Origin: Devosia soli
GTDB lineage: Bacteria; Pseudomonadota; Alphaproteobacteria; Rhizobiales; Devosiaceae
Assembly: GCF_000970455.1 (NCBI RefSeq)
Contig: NZ_LAJG01000005.1
Span: 613,341-677,340, forward strand
DNA: 64,000 nt
Direction of reading: 5' to 3'
A program made the position numbers and the translations under genes. How positions within the stretch are numbered: the first letter of the stretch is position 1; each line of letters opens with the position of its first letter. Below the pieces are notes generated by a model. That model saw only the letters and a program-made list of their open reading frames with translations, was not told the DNA's origin and did no database searches. Below are positions 1 to 6,618 of the stretch, one piece after another.

Positions 1-284
1 CCGATGGAAACGCTCATCCAGGTACCGCCGACATGGGCAAAGCTCAGTGGTGTGCCACAATCGCGACAAAAGCCACGCTCTACGGGCTCGGAAGAGCGGA
101 AGAGAGCGATTGTGCCGCGTGTCACTTCAAAGGTGTCAAGCGGGCCGCCGACCAGCGGCGCGTAGAAGGCGCCGAATGCCTTTTGGCACATGCGGCAGTG
201 GCAGATATGGGCGCCCCGCGGCTTTGCGGTGAAGCGATAGCGCACGGCGCCGCATTGGCAGCCGCCGGACCAGGTTTCAGTCAT
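1..284 (-). CDS. GFA family protein (CENP-V/GFA domain), 3' end cut off
   Basis: The protein starts at an ATG at 284 and runs off the left edge of the window. It begins MTETWSGGCQCGAVRYRF and carries the zinc-binding cysteine pattern of the glutathione-dependent formaldehyde-activating (GFA/CENP-V) fold: CxC near residue 10, then CHCRMCQKAFG, then a CxxC (CRDCG) near residue 75. GFA-fold proteins are small zinc proteins. Most have no proven substrate, so the enzymatic name should not be taken literally. The start overlaps the stop of the preceding GFA gene by 4 bp (ATGA, 281-284), so the two are almost certainly co-translated. The missing part cannot be judged. Confidence 0.85.
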   Translation of the reverse strand, partial: MTETWSGGCQCGAVRYRFTAKPRGAHICHCRMCQKAFGAFYAPLVGGPLDTFEVTRGTIALFRSSEPVERGFCRDCGTPLSFAHVGGTWMSVSI

Positions 285-757
285 TTCGGCTCTTCCTTCG
301 GCGGCCAATCGGCGGTGTCGTGGTCGGGGTGCTGGTTGGAGTGGATACCGGACAGAAAATCCCGCCATTCGTCGCTGACTTCGTTGCGAACCGGAAGGCT
401 GGTCAGCGTATCGAAAAACGGCAGTTTGTCGTGCGGATTGACCTGGATTTCGGGTGCCGCGACGGTAGGGTCGTCGAATGCGCCGATGGCGAGTTCGAGG
501 CCGAAGCGGGTTTCATAGGCGAGCGGGGTGCCGCACTCGCCGCAGAAAGCGCGGCGAGCAGCGTTGGAGCTCTGGAACCATTTCGGTTCGCCACGGGTCC
601 AAGTCGCGTTGTGGGCGGTGACCAGCGGACCGAAGAAGCCACCAAATGCCTTCTGGCACATGCGGCAATGGCAGATCGAGGGACGGCCGAGGCGCGTGAC
701 GCGGAAACGCACCGCGCCACACTGACAGCCACCGGTATGGGCCTCACCGGGGGGCAT
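281..757 (-). CDS. GFA family protein (CENP-V/GFA domain)
   Basis: This is a 158-residue protein, a normal length for the GFA/CENP-V fold. It shows the zinc ligands in order: CQCG near residue 12, CHCRMCQKAFGGF near residue 32, and CGECG near residue 75. The open frame extends further upstream to 925, but that part is inside the VOC gene and has low-complexity composition. I chose the ATG at 757 because the GFA domain begins directly after it and because it overlaps the end of the VOC gene by only 14 bp. It resembles its downstream neighbour in the CxC and CHCRMCQKAFG segments, so the two are probably an old tandem duplication. The substrate is unknown; glutathione-adduct chemistry is only suggested by the family name. 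Confidence 0.85.
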   Translation of the reverse strand: MPPGEAHTGGCQCGAVRFRVTRLGRPSICHCRMCQKAFGGFFGPLVTAHNATWTRGEPKWFQSSNAARRAFCGECGTPLAYETRFGLELAIGAFDDPTVAAPEIQVNPHDKLPFFDTLTSLPVRNEVSDEWRDFLSGIHSNQHPDHDTADWPPKEEPK

Positions 758-1127
758 GACAGACCATCTCGATGTTGTTGCCGTCCGGATCGAAAACGAA
801 GGCGGCATAGTAGTTTTCGCTATAGTGCGGACGAAGGCCGGGGCCGCCATTGTCGCGGCCGCCAGCAGCCATGGCGGCGGCATAGAAGGCATCGACGGCA
901 GCGCGGGTTTCGGCGACGAAGGCATAATGGCGGCCGGGGCCGGTGTCCTTGGCTTCGGTCAGCCAGAAATCGGGATGGCCTTTGCCATAGCCACCGACCT
1001 TGACGCCGCCAGTGAACTGCTCGGGAACTTCTGCAAGCATCGTGTAGCCGAGGGGGGCGAAGGCAGCGTCGTAGAAAGCGCGGGATTTGGTCCAGTCTGC
1101 GACGAGAATTCCGACGTGATCAAGCAT
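744..1127 (-). CDS. VOC family protein (glyoxalase/bleomycin-resistance fold)
   Basis: A 127-residue single vicinal-oxygen-chelate domain protein. It opens with MLDHVGILVADWTKSRAFYD, the first beta-alpha-beta unit with a metal-ligand-type His at residue 4, and ends with VFDPDGNNIEMV, where the Glu is the usual last metal ligand. This form (cytosolic, start LDHVGI, end NNIE) is common in Proteobacteria as a glyoxalase-like protein without assigned substrate. A good ribosome binding site (AAAGGAG) lies about 8 bases before the ATG. It is first in an operon with two GFA-family genes, which hints at thiol- or aldehyde-related chemistry, but this is inference from context. Confidence 0.85.
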   Translation of the reverse strand: MLDHVGILVADWTKSRAFYDAAFAPLGYTMLAEVPEQFTGGVKVGGYGKGHPDFWLTEAKDTGPGRHYAFVAETRAAVDAFYAAAMAAGGRDNGGPGLRPHYSENYYAAFVFDPDGNNIEMVCHAPR

Positions 1128-1208
1128 TGGGGAGGCTCCTTTGGTGAGGAGGGCACGAAGACGGGTGGGTGGTGACAGGCGGTGTCAGCATGGCGGCGAA
1201 ACACACAA

Positions 1209-2627
1209 TCACCGCTTCACTTCCCACTTGGTCGCCCGCTGGCCATTCTCATCCTTGTAGTCGAGCAAGGCCACGCCCTGCTCTGCCAGTTCGTTGCGGA
1301 TGGCGTCGGCCTTCGCAAAATCCTTGGCGTTGAGGGCGGCTAGGCGCTCGGCTATGGCGTTGGCGATGTGGGCCGGGGCTTCCCAGCCGTCATTAGAGTC
1401 GAGAAGGCTATCGAGGGTGAAGCCGAGGAATTTGAGGGTGGCGGCGAGGCAATGTTTGGCGTTGCCTTCTTCCCGGTTGGCTTTCTTGGCGATGAAGTCG
1501 AGAGCCACGCTGGCGCGATGGAAGTTGAGGTCGTCGGCCAGTTCAGCAATCACCGAGGAGTCGGGCTCGTCGCCCTCAGACAGAACCGCGCCGCGGGCGG
1601 CACGCTGCCAGTCGCGGAGCTTAGCTTCGGCTTCTTCGAGGCGTTTGACCGTGAAGTCGATGGGCTCGCGATAGTGCGTCATCAGCATGGCGAGGCGCAG
1701 GACTTCGCCGATCCAGGCGCGGCCGCCCATGGCGCCGGTTTCGAGGAGTTCATTGATGGTGACGAAATTCCCCAGGCTCTTGGACATTTTCTGTCCTTCG
1801 ACCTGGAGGAAGCCATTATGCATCCAGACATTGGCCATGGCGTGGGTGCCGTGGGCGCAACGGGATTGGGCGATTTCATTTTCGTGGTGCGGGAAGATCA
1901 GATCGAGCCCGCCGCCATGAATGTCGAAGGTTTTGCCGAGATAACGCTCGGACATGGCGGAGCATTCGATATGCCAGCCGGGGCGGCCGCGGCCCCATGG
2001 GCTGTCCCAGCCGGGTTCGTTTTCGGAAGACAGCTTCCAGAGGACGAAATCGGCCGGGTCTTCCTTGTGCGCATCGACGGCGACGCGGGCGCCGGCAAGA
2101 TTGTCCTCGAGATTGCGGCCCGAAAGCTGGCCATAATCTTCCATCGAGCGGGTGCGGAAAAGCACCTCGCCATTGGCGTTATAGGCGTGGTTCTTGTCGA
2201 TCAGCGCGGAGATGAGGGTTTGCATCCCGGCGATGTTTTCCGTTGCGCGGGGCTGGTGTGTGGGCGGCAGCGTACCCAGAGCCTTCACGTCGGCCAAGAA
2301 CTGGCTCTCGGTTTTTTCGGTGACTTTTCGGATGGCGTCGTTGAGCGGCAGGTCCGGAAAATCGCGCAGGGCGCGGGCGTTGATCTTATCGTCGACGTCG
2401 GTGATGTTGCGCACATAGGTTACATGGCTCTCGCCATAAACGTGGCGCAGGAGGCGGAACAGCACGTCGAAGACGATGACGGGCCGGGCATTGCCGATAT
2501 GGGCAAAGTCATAGACCGTGGGACCGCAGACATACATGCGCACATTGCTCGCATCCATGGGCTCGAAAGGCGCCTTGGTGCGGGTGAGCGTGTTGTAGAG
2601 GCTGATCTGCGGCTTTGCCGTGGTCAT
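1209..2627 (-). CDS. cysS: cysteinyl-tRNA synthetase
   Basis: A 472-residue class I aminoacyl-tRNA synthetase that charges tRNA-Cys in the cytoplasm. Visible motifs are [16 protein letters not shown], with the zinc-ligand Cys and the HIGH-type signature (HIGN), the second zinc region WHIECSAMS, and the KMSKS loop as [10 protein letters not shown]. The C-terminus contains the helical anticodon-binding part. I chose the ATG at 2627; the open frame can also start at a TTG three bases earlier. The ribosome binding site is weak (AGGGACC) and sits just after a stable hairpin at 2644-2666. The 5' region also contains a possible Cys-rich peptide (2725-2769). The gene is isolated from upstream transcription by a strong terminator at 2808-2841. 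Confidence 0.97.
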   Translation of the reverse strand: MTTAKPQISLYNTLTRTKAPFEPMDASNVRMYVCGPTVYDFAHIGNARPVIVFDVLFRLLRHVYGESHVTYVRNITDVDDKINARALRDFPDLPLNDAIRKVTEKTESQFLADVKALGTLPPTHQPRATENIAGMQTLISALIDKNHAYNANGEVLFRTRSMEDYGQLSGRNLEDNLAGARVAVDAHKEDPADFVLWKLSSENEPGWDSPWGRGRPGWHIECSAMSERYLGKTFDIHGGGLDLIFPHHENEIAQSRCAHGTHAMANVWMHNGFLQVEGQKMSKSLGNFVTINELLETGAMGGRAWIGEVLRLAMLMTHYREPIDFTVKRLEEAEAKLRDWQRAARGAVLSEGDEPDSSVIAELADDLNFHRASVALDFIAKKANREEGNAKHCLAATLKFLGFTLDSLLDSNDGWEAPAHIANAIAERLAALNAKDFAKADAIRNELAEQGVALLDYKDENGQRATKWEVKR

Positions 2628-2643
2628 CAAGAGGTCCCTATTG

Positions 2644-2666
2644 GCCAGACAGTACTGTGCTCTGGC
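2644..2666 (-). promoter_or_regulatory. hairpin in the cysS leader, next to the ribosome binding site
   Basis: In the cysS mRNA direction this reads GCCAG, then a segment holding the palindrome ACAGTACTGT, then CTGGC, so a 5-bp outer stem can extend into an inner stem. It ends a few bases before the AGGGACC ribosome binding site. No U-tract follows, so it is not a transcription terminator. A role in controlling translation start is inference. Confidence 0.4.
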
Positions 2667-2724
2667 GTGAGCCTCTATCTTCCGGAAATTTTGGATGAAG
2701 AAGACTGCTCCGCCAACGCTTGGG

Positions 2725-2769
2725 TTAGCAGGTAATAATGCAGACGATAATGGTGCACTTGGTCTTCAT
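2725..2769 (-). CDS. possible Cys-rich leader peptide upstream of cysS
   Basis: A 14-codon open frame, [14 protein letters not shown] followed by TAA, lies about 98 bases before the cysS start on the same strand. Three of the 14 residues are cysteine, including the last one before the stop, and all three use TGC. Regulatory leader peptides are typically enriched in the amino acid they sense, and this one precedes the gene that charges tRNA-Cys. There is no Shine-Dalgarno sequence, but a promoter-like pair at 2776-2805 would place the transcript start at or next to the ATG, giving a leaderless peptide as for the rhizobial trpL leader. It could still be chance, because such short frames are common. 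Confidence 0.35.
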   Translation of the reverse strand: MKTKCTIIVCIITC

Positions 2770-2775
2770 GACGGT

Positions 2776-2805
2776 AAGATTGGCCGGGCGGGCCAAATAA
2801 ATCAA
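2776..2805 (-). promoter_or_regulatory. candidate promoter for the cysS leader
   Basis: On the minus strand TTGATT (2800-2805) and AATCTT (2776-2781) are separated by 18 bases. The match to TTGACA is four of six and the -10 match is weak. The start would fall at about 2769-2770, at the ATG of the Cys-rich peptide. It lies just downstream of a terminator, where cysS needs a promoter. Confidence 0.3.
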
Positions 2806-2807
2806 GA

Positions 2808-2841
2808 GACAAAAGAAAAGAGGGCGGCCCGAAGGCCGCCC
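2808..2841 (-). terminator. rho-independent terminator on the minus strand
   Basis: A perfect 8-bp GC stem (GGGCGGCC / GGCCGCCC) with a TTCG loop is followed on the minus strand by TCTTTTCTTTTG. It ends transcription coming from the FAH-family gene, or from a small RNA between that gene and this point, and separates cysS from it. Confidence 0.85.
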
Positions 2842-3049
2842 ATTTCGCTTTGGAGGCGAACATCATCCAGGGAGGATGATCTTTTTGGAGATTTCTGCCC
2901 CTGTTCGTGGACAGCTCCGAAACTGTCGAGGCCCAGGCCACGCGACCGATCAAAACGAACGGCCGGAGACGCGGAAGGCCTACCACTCCACAGATGAGAG
3001 TGGCACGCCGAGGTGGCATGCCCAATGTCAACACGGGAATGTGACCGGA
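2842..3049 (-). other. 208-bp gene-free stretch with several hairpins; possible small RNA or structured 3' UTR
   Basis: No convincing protein gene is present; a 119-codon frame here is arginine- and proline-rich with no family resemblance. On the minus strand I see three stem-loops in a row: CCACTC with GAGTGG, GACAG with CTGTC, and ATCATCC with GGATGAT. These are followed directly by the terminator at 2808-2841. A consensus -35 hexamer TTGACA lies at 3026-3031, but no good -10 follows. The layout fits a small RNA or a long structured 3' end of the FAH-family mRNA. I could not match it to a known RNA family. Confidence 0.3.
2862..2886 (+). terminator. rho-independent terminator on the plus strand with no plus-strand gene before it
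   Basis: The stem ATCATCC / GGATGAT with loop AGGGA is followed by C and five T. This is a textbook plus-strand terminator. The only genes nearby are on the minus strand, so any transcript it ends would be antisense to the cysS leader or a small RNA. Confidence 0.55.
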
Positions 3050-4060
3050 TCAGGTTCGCGACGCGAGGGCGACCACAGTTTGCTGGATATCGCCAAAAAC
3101 CGACCGGCCACCGGCCAAAGCCGCCATGCGAAGACGATCGCCCGGCTTGAGAAACGGCGTGCGCGCCTTGCCGAACTTGACCTTTTCGGCGGTCCTTGCC
3201 TCGGCAATGCAGGCAAAGCCGATACCATCTTCGCGAATAGGCAGGGTCTCATCGTGATGATTGGCGATGGTGCCGGAGCCGATGATGGTGCCGGCGCCGA
3301 GCTGGCGGGTGCGCGCGGCTTCGACGATGAGATCGATGAAATCGAAATGCACGTCGACGCCGGCATTGGGCCGGCCATAGAGGGTGCCGTTGACCTCGAC
3401 GCGAACCGGCAGATGGAGGCGATTGTCGCGCCAGTGCTCGCCGAGGCTATCGGGCGTGACGACGACCGGGGCAAAGGCCGTGGACGGTTTGGAATGGAAA
3501 AAACCGAAGCCATTTTGCAGATCATCGGCCACCAGGCGGCGCAGAGACACGTCATTGCAAATGGTTACGAGGCGGATGGCGGCGGCCGCCTGGGCACGGC
3601 TGGGGCGCATGGGCACGTGCCCGATGATAATGGCGACTTCCACCTCGAAATCGAGCGCCAAATCTTCGTCCGGAATGAGGATGGGGTCGGACGCTGCCGA
3701 TAAAGAATCGGACCCACCCTGGTAAAGCAGGGGGCGGATCGACTGCAGCTCGGCGTCCTTGCTGCCCTTGAGCGAGCGCACGCGTTCAAGGTGGCTCATA
3801 TAGCCCGAGCCATCGATCCACTGGAACGCGCGAGGGAGCGGGGCGAGCGCGGCAGAAGGTTCGAAGGTCTGGCCGGCGATGGCGCCCTTGTCGAGATCCT
3901 TCGATAATTCGGCAAGGGCGGGCTTGAGCCGATCCCAATCATCGAGCGCCGCCTGCAGGGTCGGGGCGATCCTTCCGGCGGAAACGAAGCGAGTCAGATC
4001 GCTCGAAACGACCACCAATTGCCCATCGGGCCGGCTCGCGCGCAGCGTGGCAAGTTTCAT
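3050..4060 (-). CDS. fumarylacetoacetate hydrolase family protein
   Basis: A 336-residue protein of the FAH fold, whose members hydrolyse or hydrate acylpyruvate-type compounds. The metal-binding core is visible as DFEVEVAIIIG near residue 138, where acidic residues bind the divalent metal, followed by NDVSLR and, in the second half, GAGTIIGSGTIAN near residue 277. The length and N-terminal start (MKLATL) match the bacterial fumarylacetoacetase-like branch used in aromatic amino acid breakdown. No other tyrosine-degradation gene is nearby, so the substrate is not settled. The ATG at 4060 has a GGGAGA ribosome binding site upstream. The gene is divergent from the DUF2865 gene, with 139 bp between them. 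Confidence 0.85.
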   Translation of the reverse strand: MKLATLRASRPDGQLVVVSSDLTRFVSAGRIAPTLQAALDDWDRLKPALAELSKDLDKGAIAGQTFEPSAALAPLPRAFQWIDGSGYMSHLERVRSLKGSKDAELQSIRPLLYQGGSDSLSAASDPILIPDEDLALDFEVEVAIIIGHVPMRPSRAQAAAAIRLVTICNDVSLRRLVADDLQNGFGFFHSKPSTAFAPVVVTPDSLGEHWRDNRLHLPVRVEVNGTLYGRPNAGVDVHFDFIDLIVEAARTRQLGAGTIIGSGTIANHHDETLPIREDGIGFACIAEARTAEKVKFGKARTPFLKPGDRLRMAALAGGRSVFGDIQQTVVALASRT

Positions 4061-4199
4061 AGGCCGACGATCTCCCTCATGGTGTTGCCCGGTCGCGCTA
4101 TGGAACGAGGCTTTGATTGCTATATTGTTGCCATGCGCCCTGACGATGTCTTAAGGCGACAGACGGCCACAGGTTGCGGCCGACGAACAGGACCGATTC

Positions 4200-5348
4200 G
4201 TGATATCTAAATTTAACGGCCTCCGCGTGCCTATCTTGCTGCTTTTGGCAGCATTGATGTTTTCGCTCGATGCGCAAGCGGTCTATGCGCAATCGACACA
4301 ATGCCGCCAGCTTGAAAATGCGCTCCGGCAATTCAACCGCAATGGCGACTTCAGCCAGATGCAGGACAATTCCGGCGCGGCGCGTCAATTGCAGCGCGAT
4401 GTGCAGAATGCGGAAAGCCAGTATATCCGGGAAGGCTGCAACGATGCGGCCAAGGCCGGGCAACAGCTGACACCGCAATGCCAGCAGATCGCGCGCGTGG
4501 TGCTTCGCCTGCGCGACGACTATGCCAAGGTGTCCCAATCGGTCGATACCGGCAATGCCGTGGCGCAGCAGCGCGAGGCTATCCTCCAGGAAATGGCGCG
4601 CTTCGGCTGCAATGCCGGCTCGAACGCCAATTTCAGCCAGGATCGGCAGTCGGTGTTCGATCGTGTCTTCGGCTCGACGTCCGAAGGCGATTTCACCAAT
4701 GGCGATTTCATCGACGGTGGCGACTACTGGGGAAACCAGGGCTACAGTACCGTCCGCACGGTGTGTGTGCGTCTTTCTGACGGATACTTCTGGCCGATCA
4801 GCTATTCAACGCTGCCCGAATATGTCGGCAACGACGCGATGCAATGTCAGGCCGAATGCCCCAACACGGCGGTCGATCTCTATTTCTATGACAATCCCGG
4901 ACAAGAGCCCGAGCAGATGCGAAACATGTCGGGGTCGCCCTATACGTCGCTGCCGACGGCATTTGCCTATCGCAATCAGTTCGATCGGTCGGCCAGCTGC
5001 AAGGTTGCGCCGCAGTCGAATGGCGCGATTAAGATGACGGCCAGCGCCGATGGGGCAAGCCGGGCGACGCTCGATATCAATGGCATGAGCATTCCCCTGC
5101 CCATCCGCGATCCGCGCGGCATCGCGCCTGTCCAGGCGGCAGAGCCGGTTCAGGCTGTTGCGACCGTTGCGCTGGTCGATGTTCCCCTGCCCCGCCCCCG
5201 GCCGACCGGCCCTGGAGAGGTCGCGGCGCGGCCCACGGCGGCTCAGACGACGGAAGCGGCACTGCGGATCGTCAAGTTCGGCGACAAAACCGTCAGGGTA
5301 GTCGGTCCAGACACGCCTTACGCCCAAGCAGGACAAGCAGGCTCTTAA
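4200..5348 (+). CDS. DUF2865 domain-containing exported protein
   Basis: A 382-residue protein with an N-terminal signal peptide (hydrophobic LLLLAALMFSL, cleavage near AQAVYA-Q). Features I associate with DUF2865 are paired cysteines (CRQLENALR, EGCNDAA, CQQIARVVLRL, GCNAG), the segment TVCVRLSDGYFWPISYST near residue 185, and the C-terminal VRVVGPDTPYAQ. This family is common in Rhizobiales and its function is unknown; it is expected in the periplasm or envelope. The start is a GTG at 4200 with AGGA about 7 bases upstream; the next ATG would remove the signal peptide. Its last 56 bp overlap the end of gltX on the other strand. Confidence 0.85.
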   Translation: MISKFNGLRVPILLLLAALMFSLDAQAVYAQSTQCRQLENALRQFNRNGDFSQMQDNSGAARQLQRDVQNAESQYIREGCNDAAKAGQQLTPQCQQIARVVLRLRDDYAKVSQSVDTGNAVAQQREAILQEMARFGCNAGSNANFSQDRQSVFDRVFGSTSEGDFTNGDFIDGGDYWGNQGYSTVRTVCVRLSDGYFWPISYSTLPEYVGNDAMQCQAECPNTAVDLYFYDNPGQEPEQMRNMSGSPYTSLPTAFAYRNQFDRSASCKVAPQSNGAIKMTASADGASRATLDINGMSIPLPIRDPRGIAPVQAAEPVQAVATVALVDVPLPRPRPTGPGEVAARPTAAQTTEAALRIVKFGDKTVRVVGPDTPYAQAGQAGS

Positions 5349-6618
5349 GCTCGGGGCCATCGTGGCGGCCGGTGAGCGCCATGCGTAGCGGCAGAAAGAG
5401 CGCCTTGCCTTTGCGGCCGGTGGCGCCTTTGAGGGCGTTTGTCCAGGTGGACCAGGTGGTTTCGTCCCATGGCTCAGCCGGCAGCATGGCTTTGGCGAGG
5501 GCGAGGAATTCGCGATCTTCCTCGGCAATGACCGGTTCGATGGGCCCGGTTACGAGCTTCGACCACTCGGCAATATCTTGAAAACGCACGAGATTTTCGC
5601 GCAATAGGTTCCAGATCGCTTCGCCTTCGAGGCCCATGGACGAGAGGCGCGGGAAGGCTTCTTCGTAGGGCATGGCATGGAGAAGGCGGGCGTTGAGGCT
5701 ATCGAGTTCGACCGGGTCGAAGCGGGCCGCGCCGTGCGAAATCATCGAGAAATCGAGTTTTTCAGCGATCGCATCGAGGTTTTTATAGGGCTCAATGGGT
5801 AAGCTTGTGCCGGTTAACGTTGCCATTACGGCAACCGCGAGCGGCTCATAACCCTCATTCCGGAAATCGGAGATGGACTGAGAGCCGAGGCGCTTGGAAA
5901 AGCCCTGCCCCGCCGCGTCGGTGAGCAGATTGTGGTGGGCAAATGTGGGAACCGCACCGCCGAGCGCTTCGATGATCTCGATCTGGGTACCAGTGTTGGA
6001 GACGTGATCCTCGCCGCGGATGACGTGGGTCACTTCAAGATCGATGTCATCGACGACGGAGGGCAGCGTATAGAGATAGGAACCATCGGCGCGGATCAGC
6101 ACGGGATCGGACATCGAAGCGGTGTTGACCGTCTGCGGACCCTTGATGAGATCGTTGAAATGGACCGGGCGTCCATCGAGTTTGAAGCGCCAGTGGGGCT
6201 TTCTGCCTTCGGCTTCGTAAGCGGCCTTCTGTTCGTCGGTCAGGCCAAGCGCGGCGCGATCATAGATCGGGGGCTTGCCGAGGAGACGGGCGCGGGCGCG
6301 CTTGCGATCGAGTTCGTCTTCAGTTTCGTAAGCCGGGTAGAGGCGGCCGGAGGCGATGAGCTTGTCGCGCGCGGCGTCATAAAGCGCGGTGCGTTCGGAC
6401 TGGCGGACGAGAAGATCGGGTGTGACGCCGAGCCAGGCGAGATCGACCTCGATGCCATCAGCAAATTCGCGGGTCGAGCGCGCGAGATCCGTGTCGTCCA
6501 TGCGCAGAATGTAGCGACCGCCGGTGCGGCGGGCGAAGAACCAGTTGAGCAGCGCCGGTCGGGCATTGCCGAGATGGATGCGGCCCGTGGGAGACGGGGC
6601 CCAGCGAACAACGGTCAT
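5293..6618 (-). CDS. gltX: glutamyl-tRNA synthetase (short, second-copy type)
   Basis: A 441-residue class I aminoacyl-tRNA synthetase. It shows RWAPSPTGRIHLGNARPA, with the HIGH-type motif as HLGN, GRYILRMDDTD, and the KMSKS counterpart as FSKRLGS near residue 240. Many alphaproteobacteria have two GltX copies, and this length fits the shorter one. Whether it charges tRNA-Glu, tRNA-Gln or both cannot be told from the sequence alone. The start ATG overlaps the nadE stop by 4 bp (6615-6618), so it is the second gene of a nadE-gltX operon. Its 3' end overlaps the DUF2865 gene by 56 bp, tail to tail. Confidence 0.95.
   Translation of the reverse strand: MTVVRWAPSPTGRIHLGNARPALLNWFFARRTGGRYILRMDDTDLARSTREFADGIEVDLAWLGVTPDLLVRQSERTALYDAARDKLIASGRLYPAYETEDELDRKRARARLLGKPPIYDRAALGLTDEQKAAYEAEGRKPHWRFKLDGRPVHFNDLIKGPQTVNTASMSDPVLIRADGSYLYTLPSVVDDIDLEVTHVIRGEDHVSNTGTQIEIIEALGGAVPTFAHHNLLTDAAGQGFSKRLGSQSISDFRNEGYEPLAVAVMATLTGTSLPIEPYKNLDAIAEKLDFSMISHGAARFDPVELDSLNARLLHAMPYEEAFPRLSSMGLEGEAIWNLLRENLVRFQDIAEWSKLVTGPIEPVIAEEDREFLALAKAMLPAEPWDETTWSTWTNALKGATGRKGKALFLPLRMALTGRHDGPELKSLLVLLGRKACLDRLP

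Noticed and set aside
1368..2735. A 455-codon open frame on the plus strand
   Set aside because: It is antisense to cysS, which has all class I synthetase motifs. The translated product is Gly/Ala/Asp-rich with no family resemblance.
2675..3034. A 119-codon frame in the gap before cysS
   Set aside because: It reads across two terminators, is rich in Arg and Pro and lacks a ribosome binding site.
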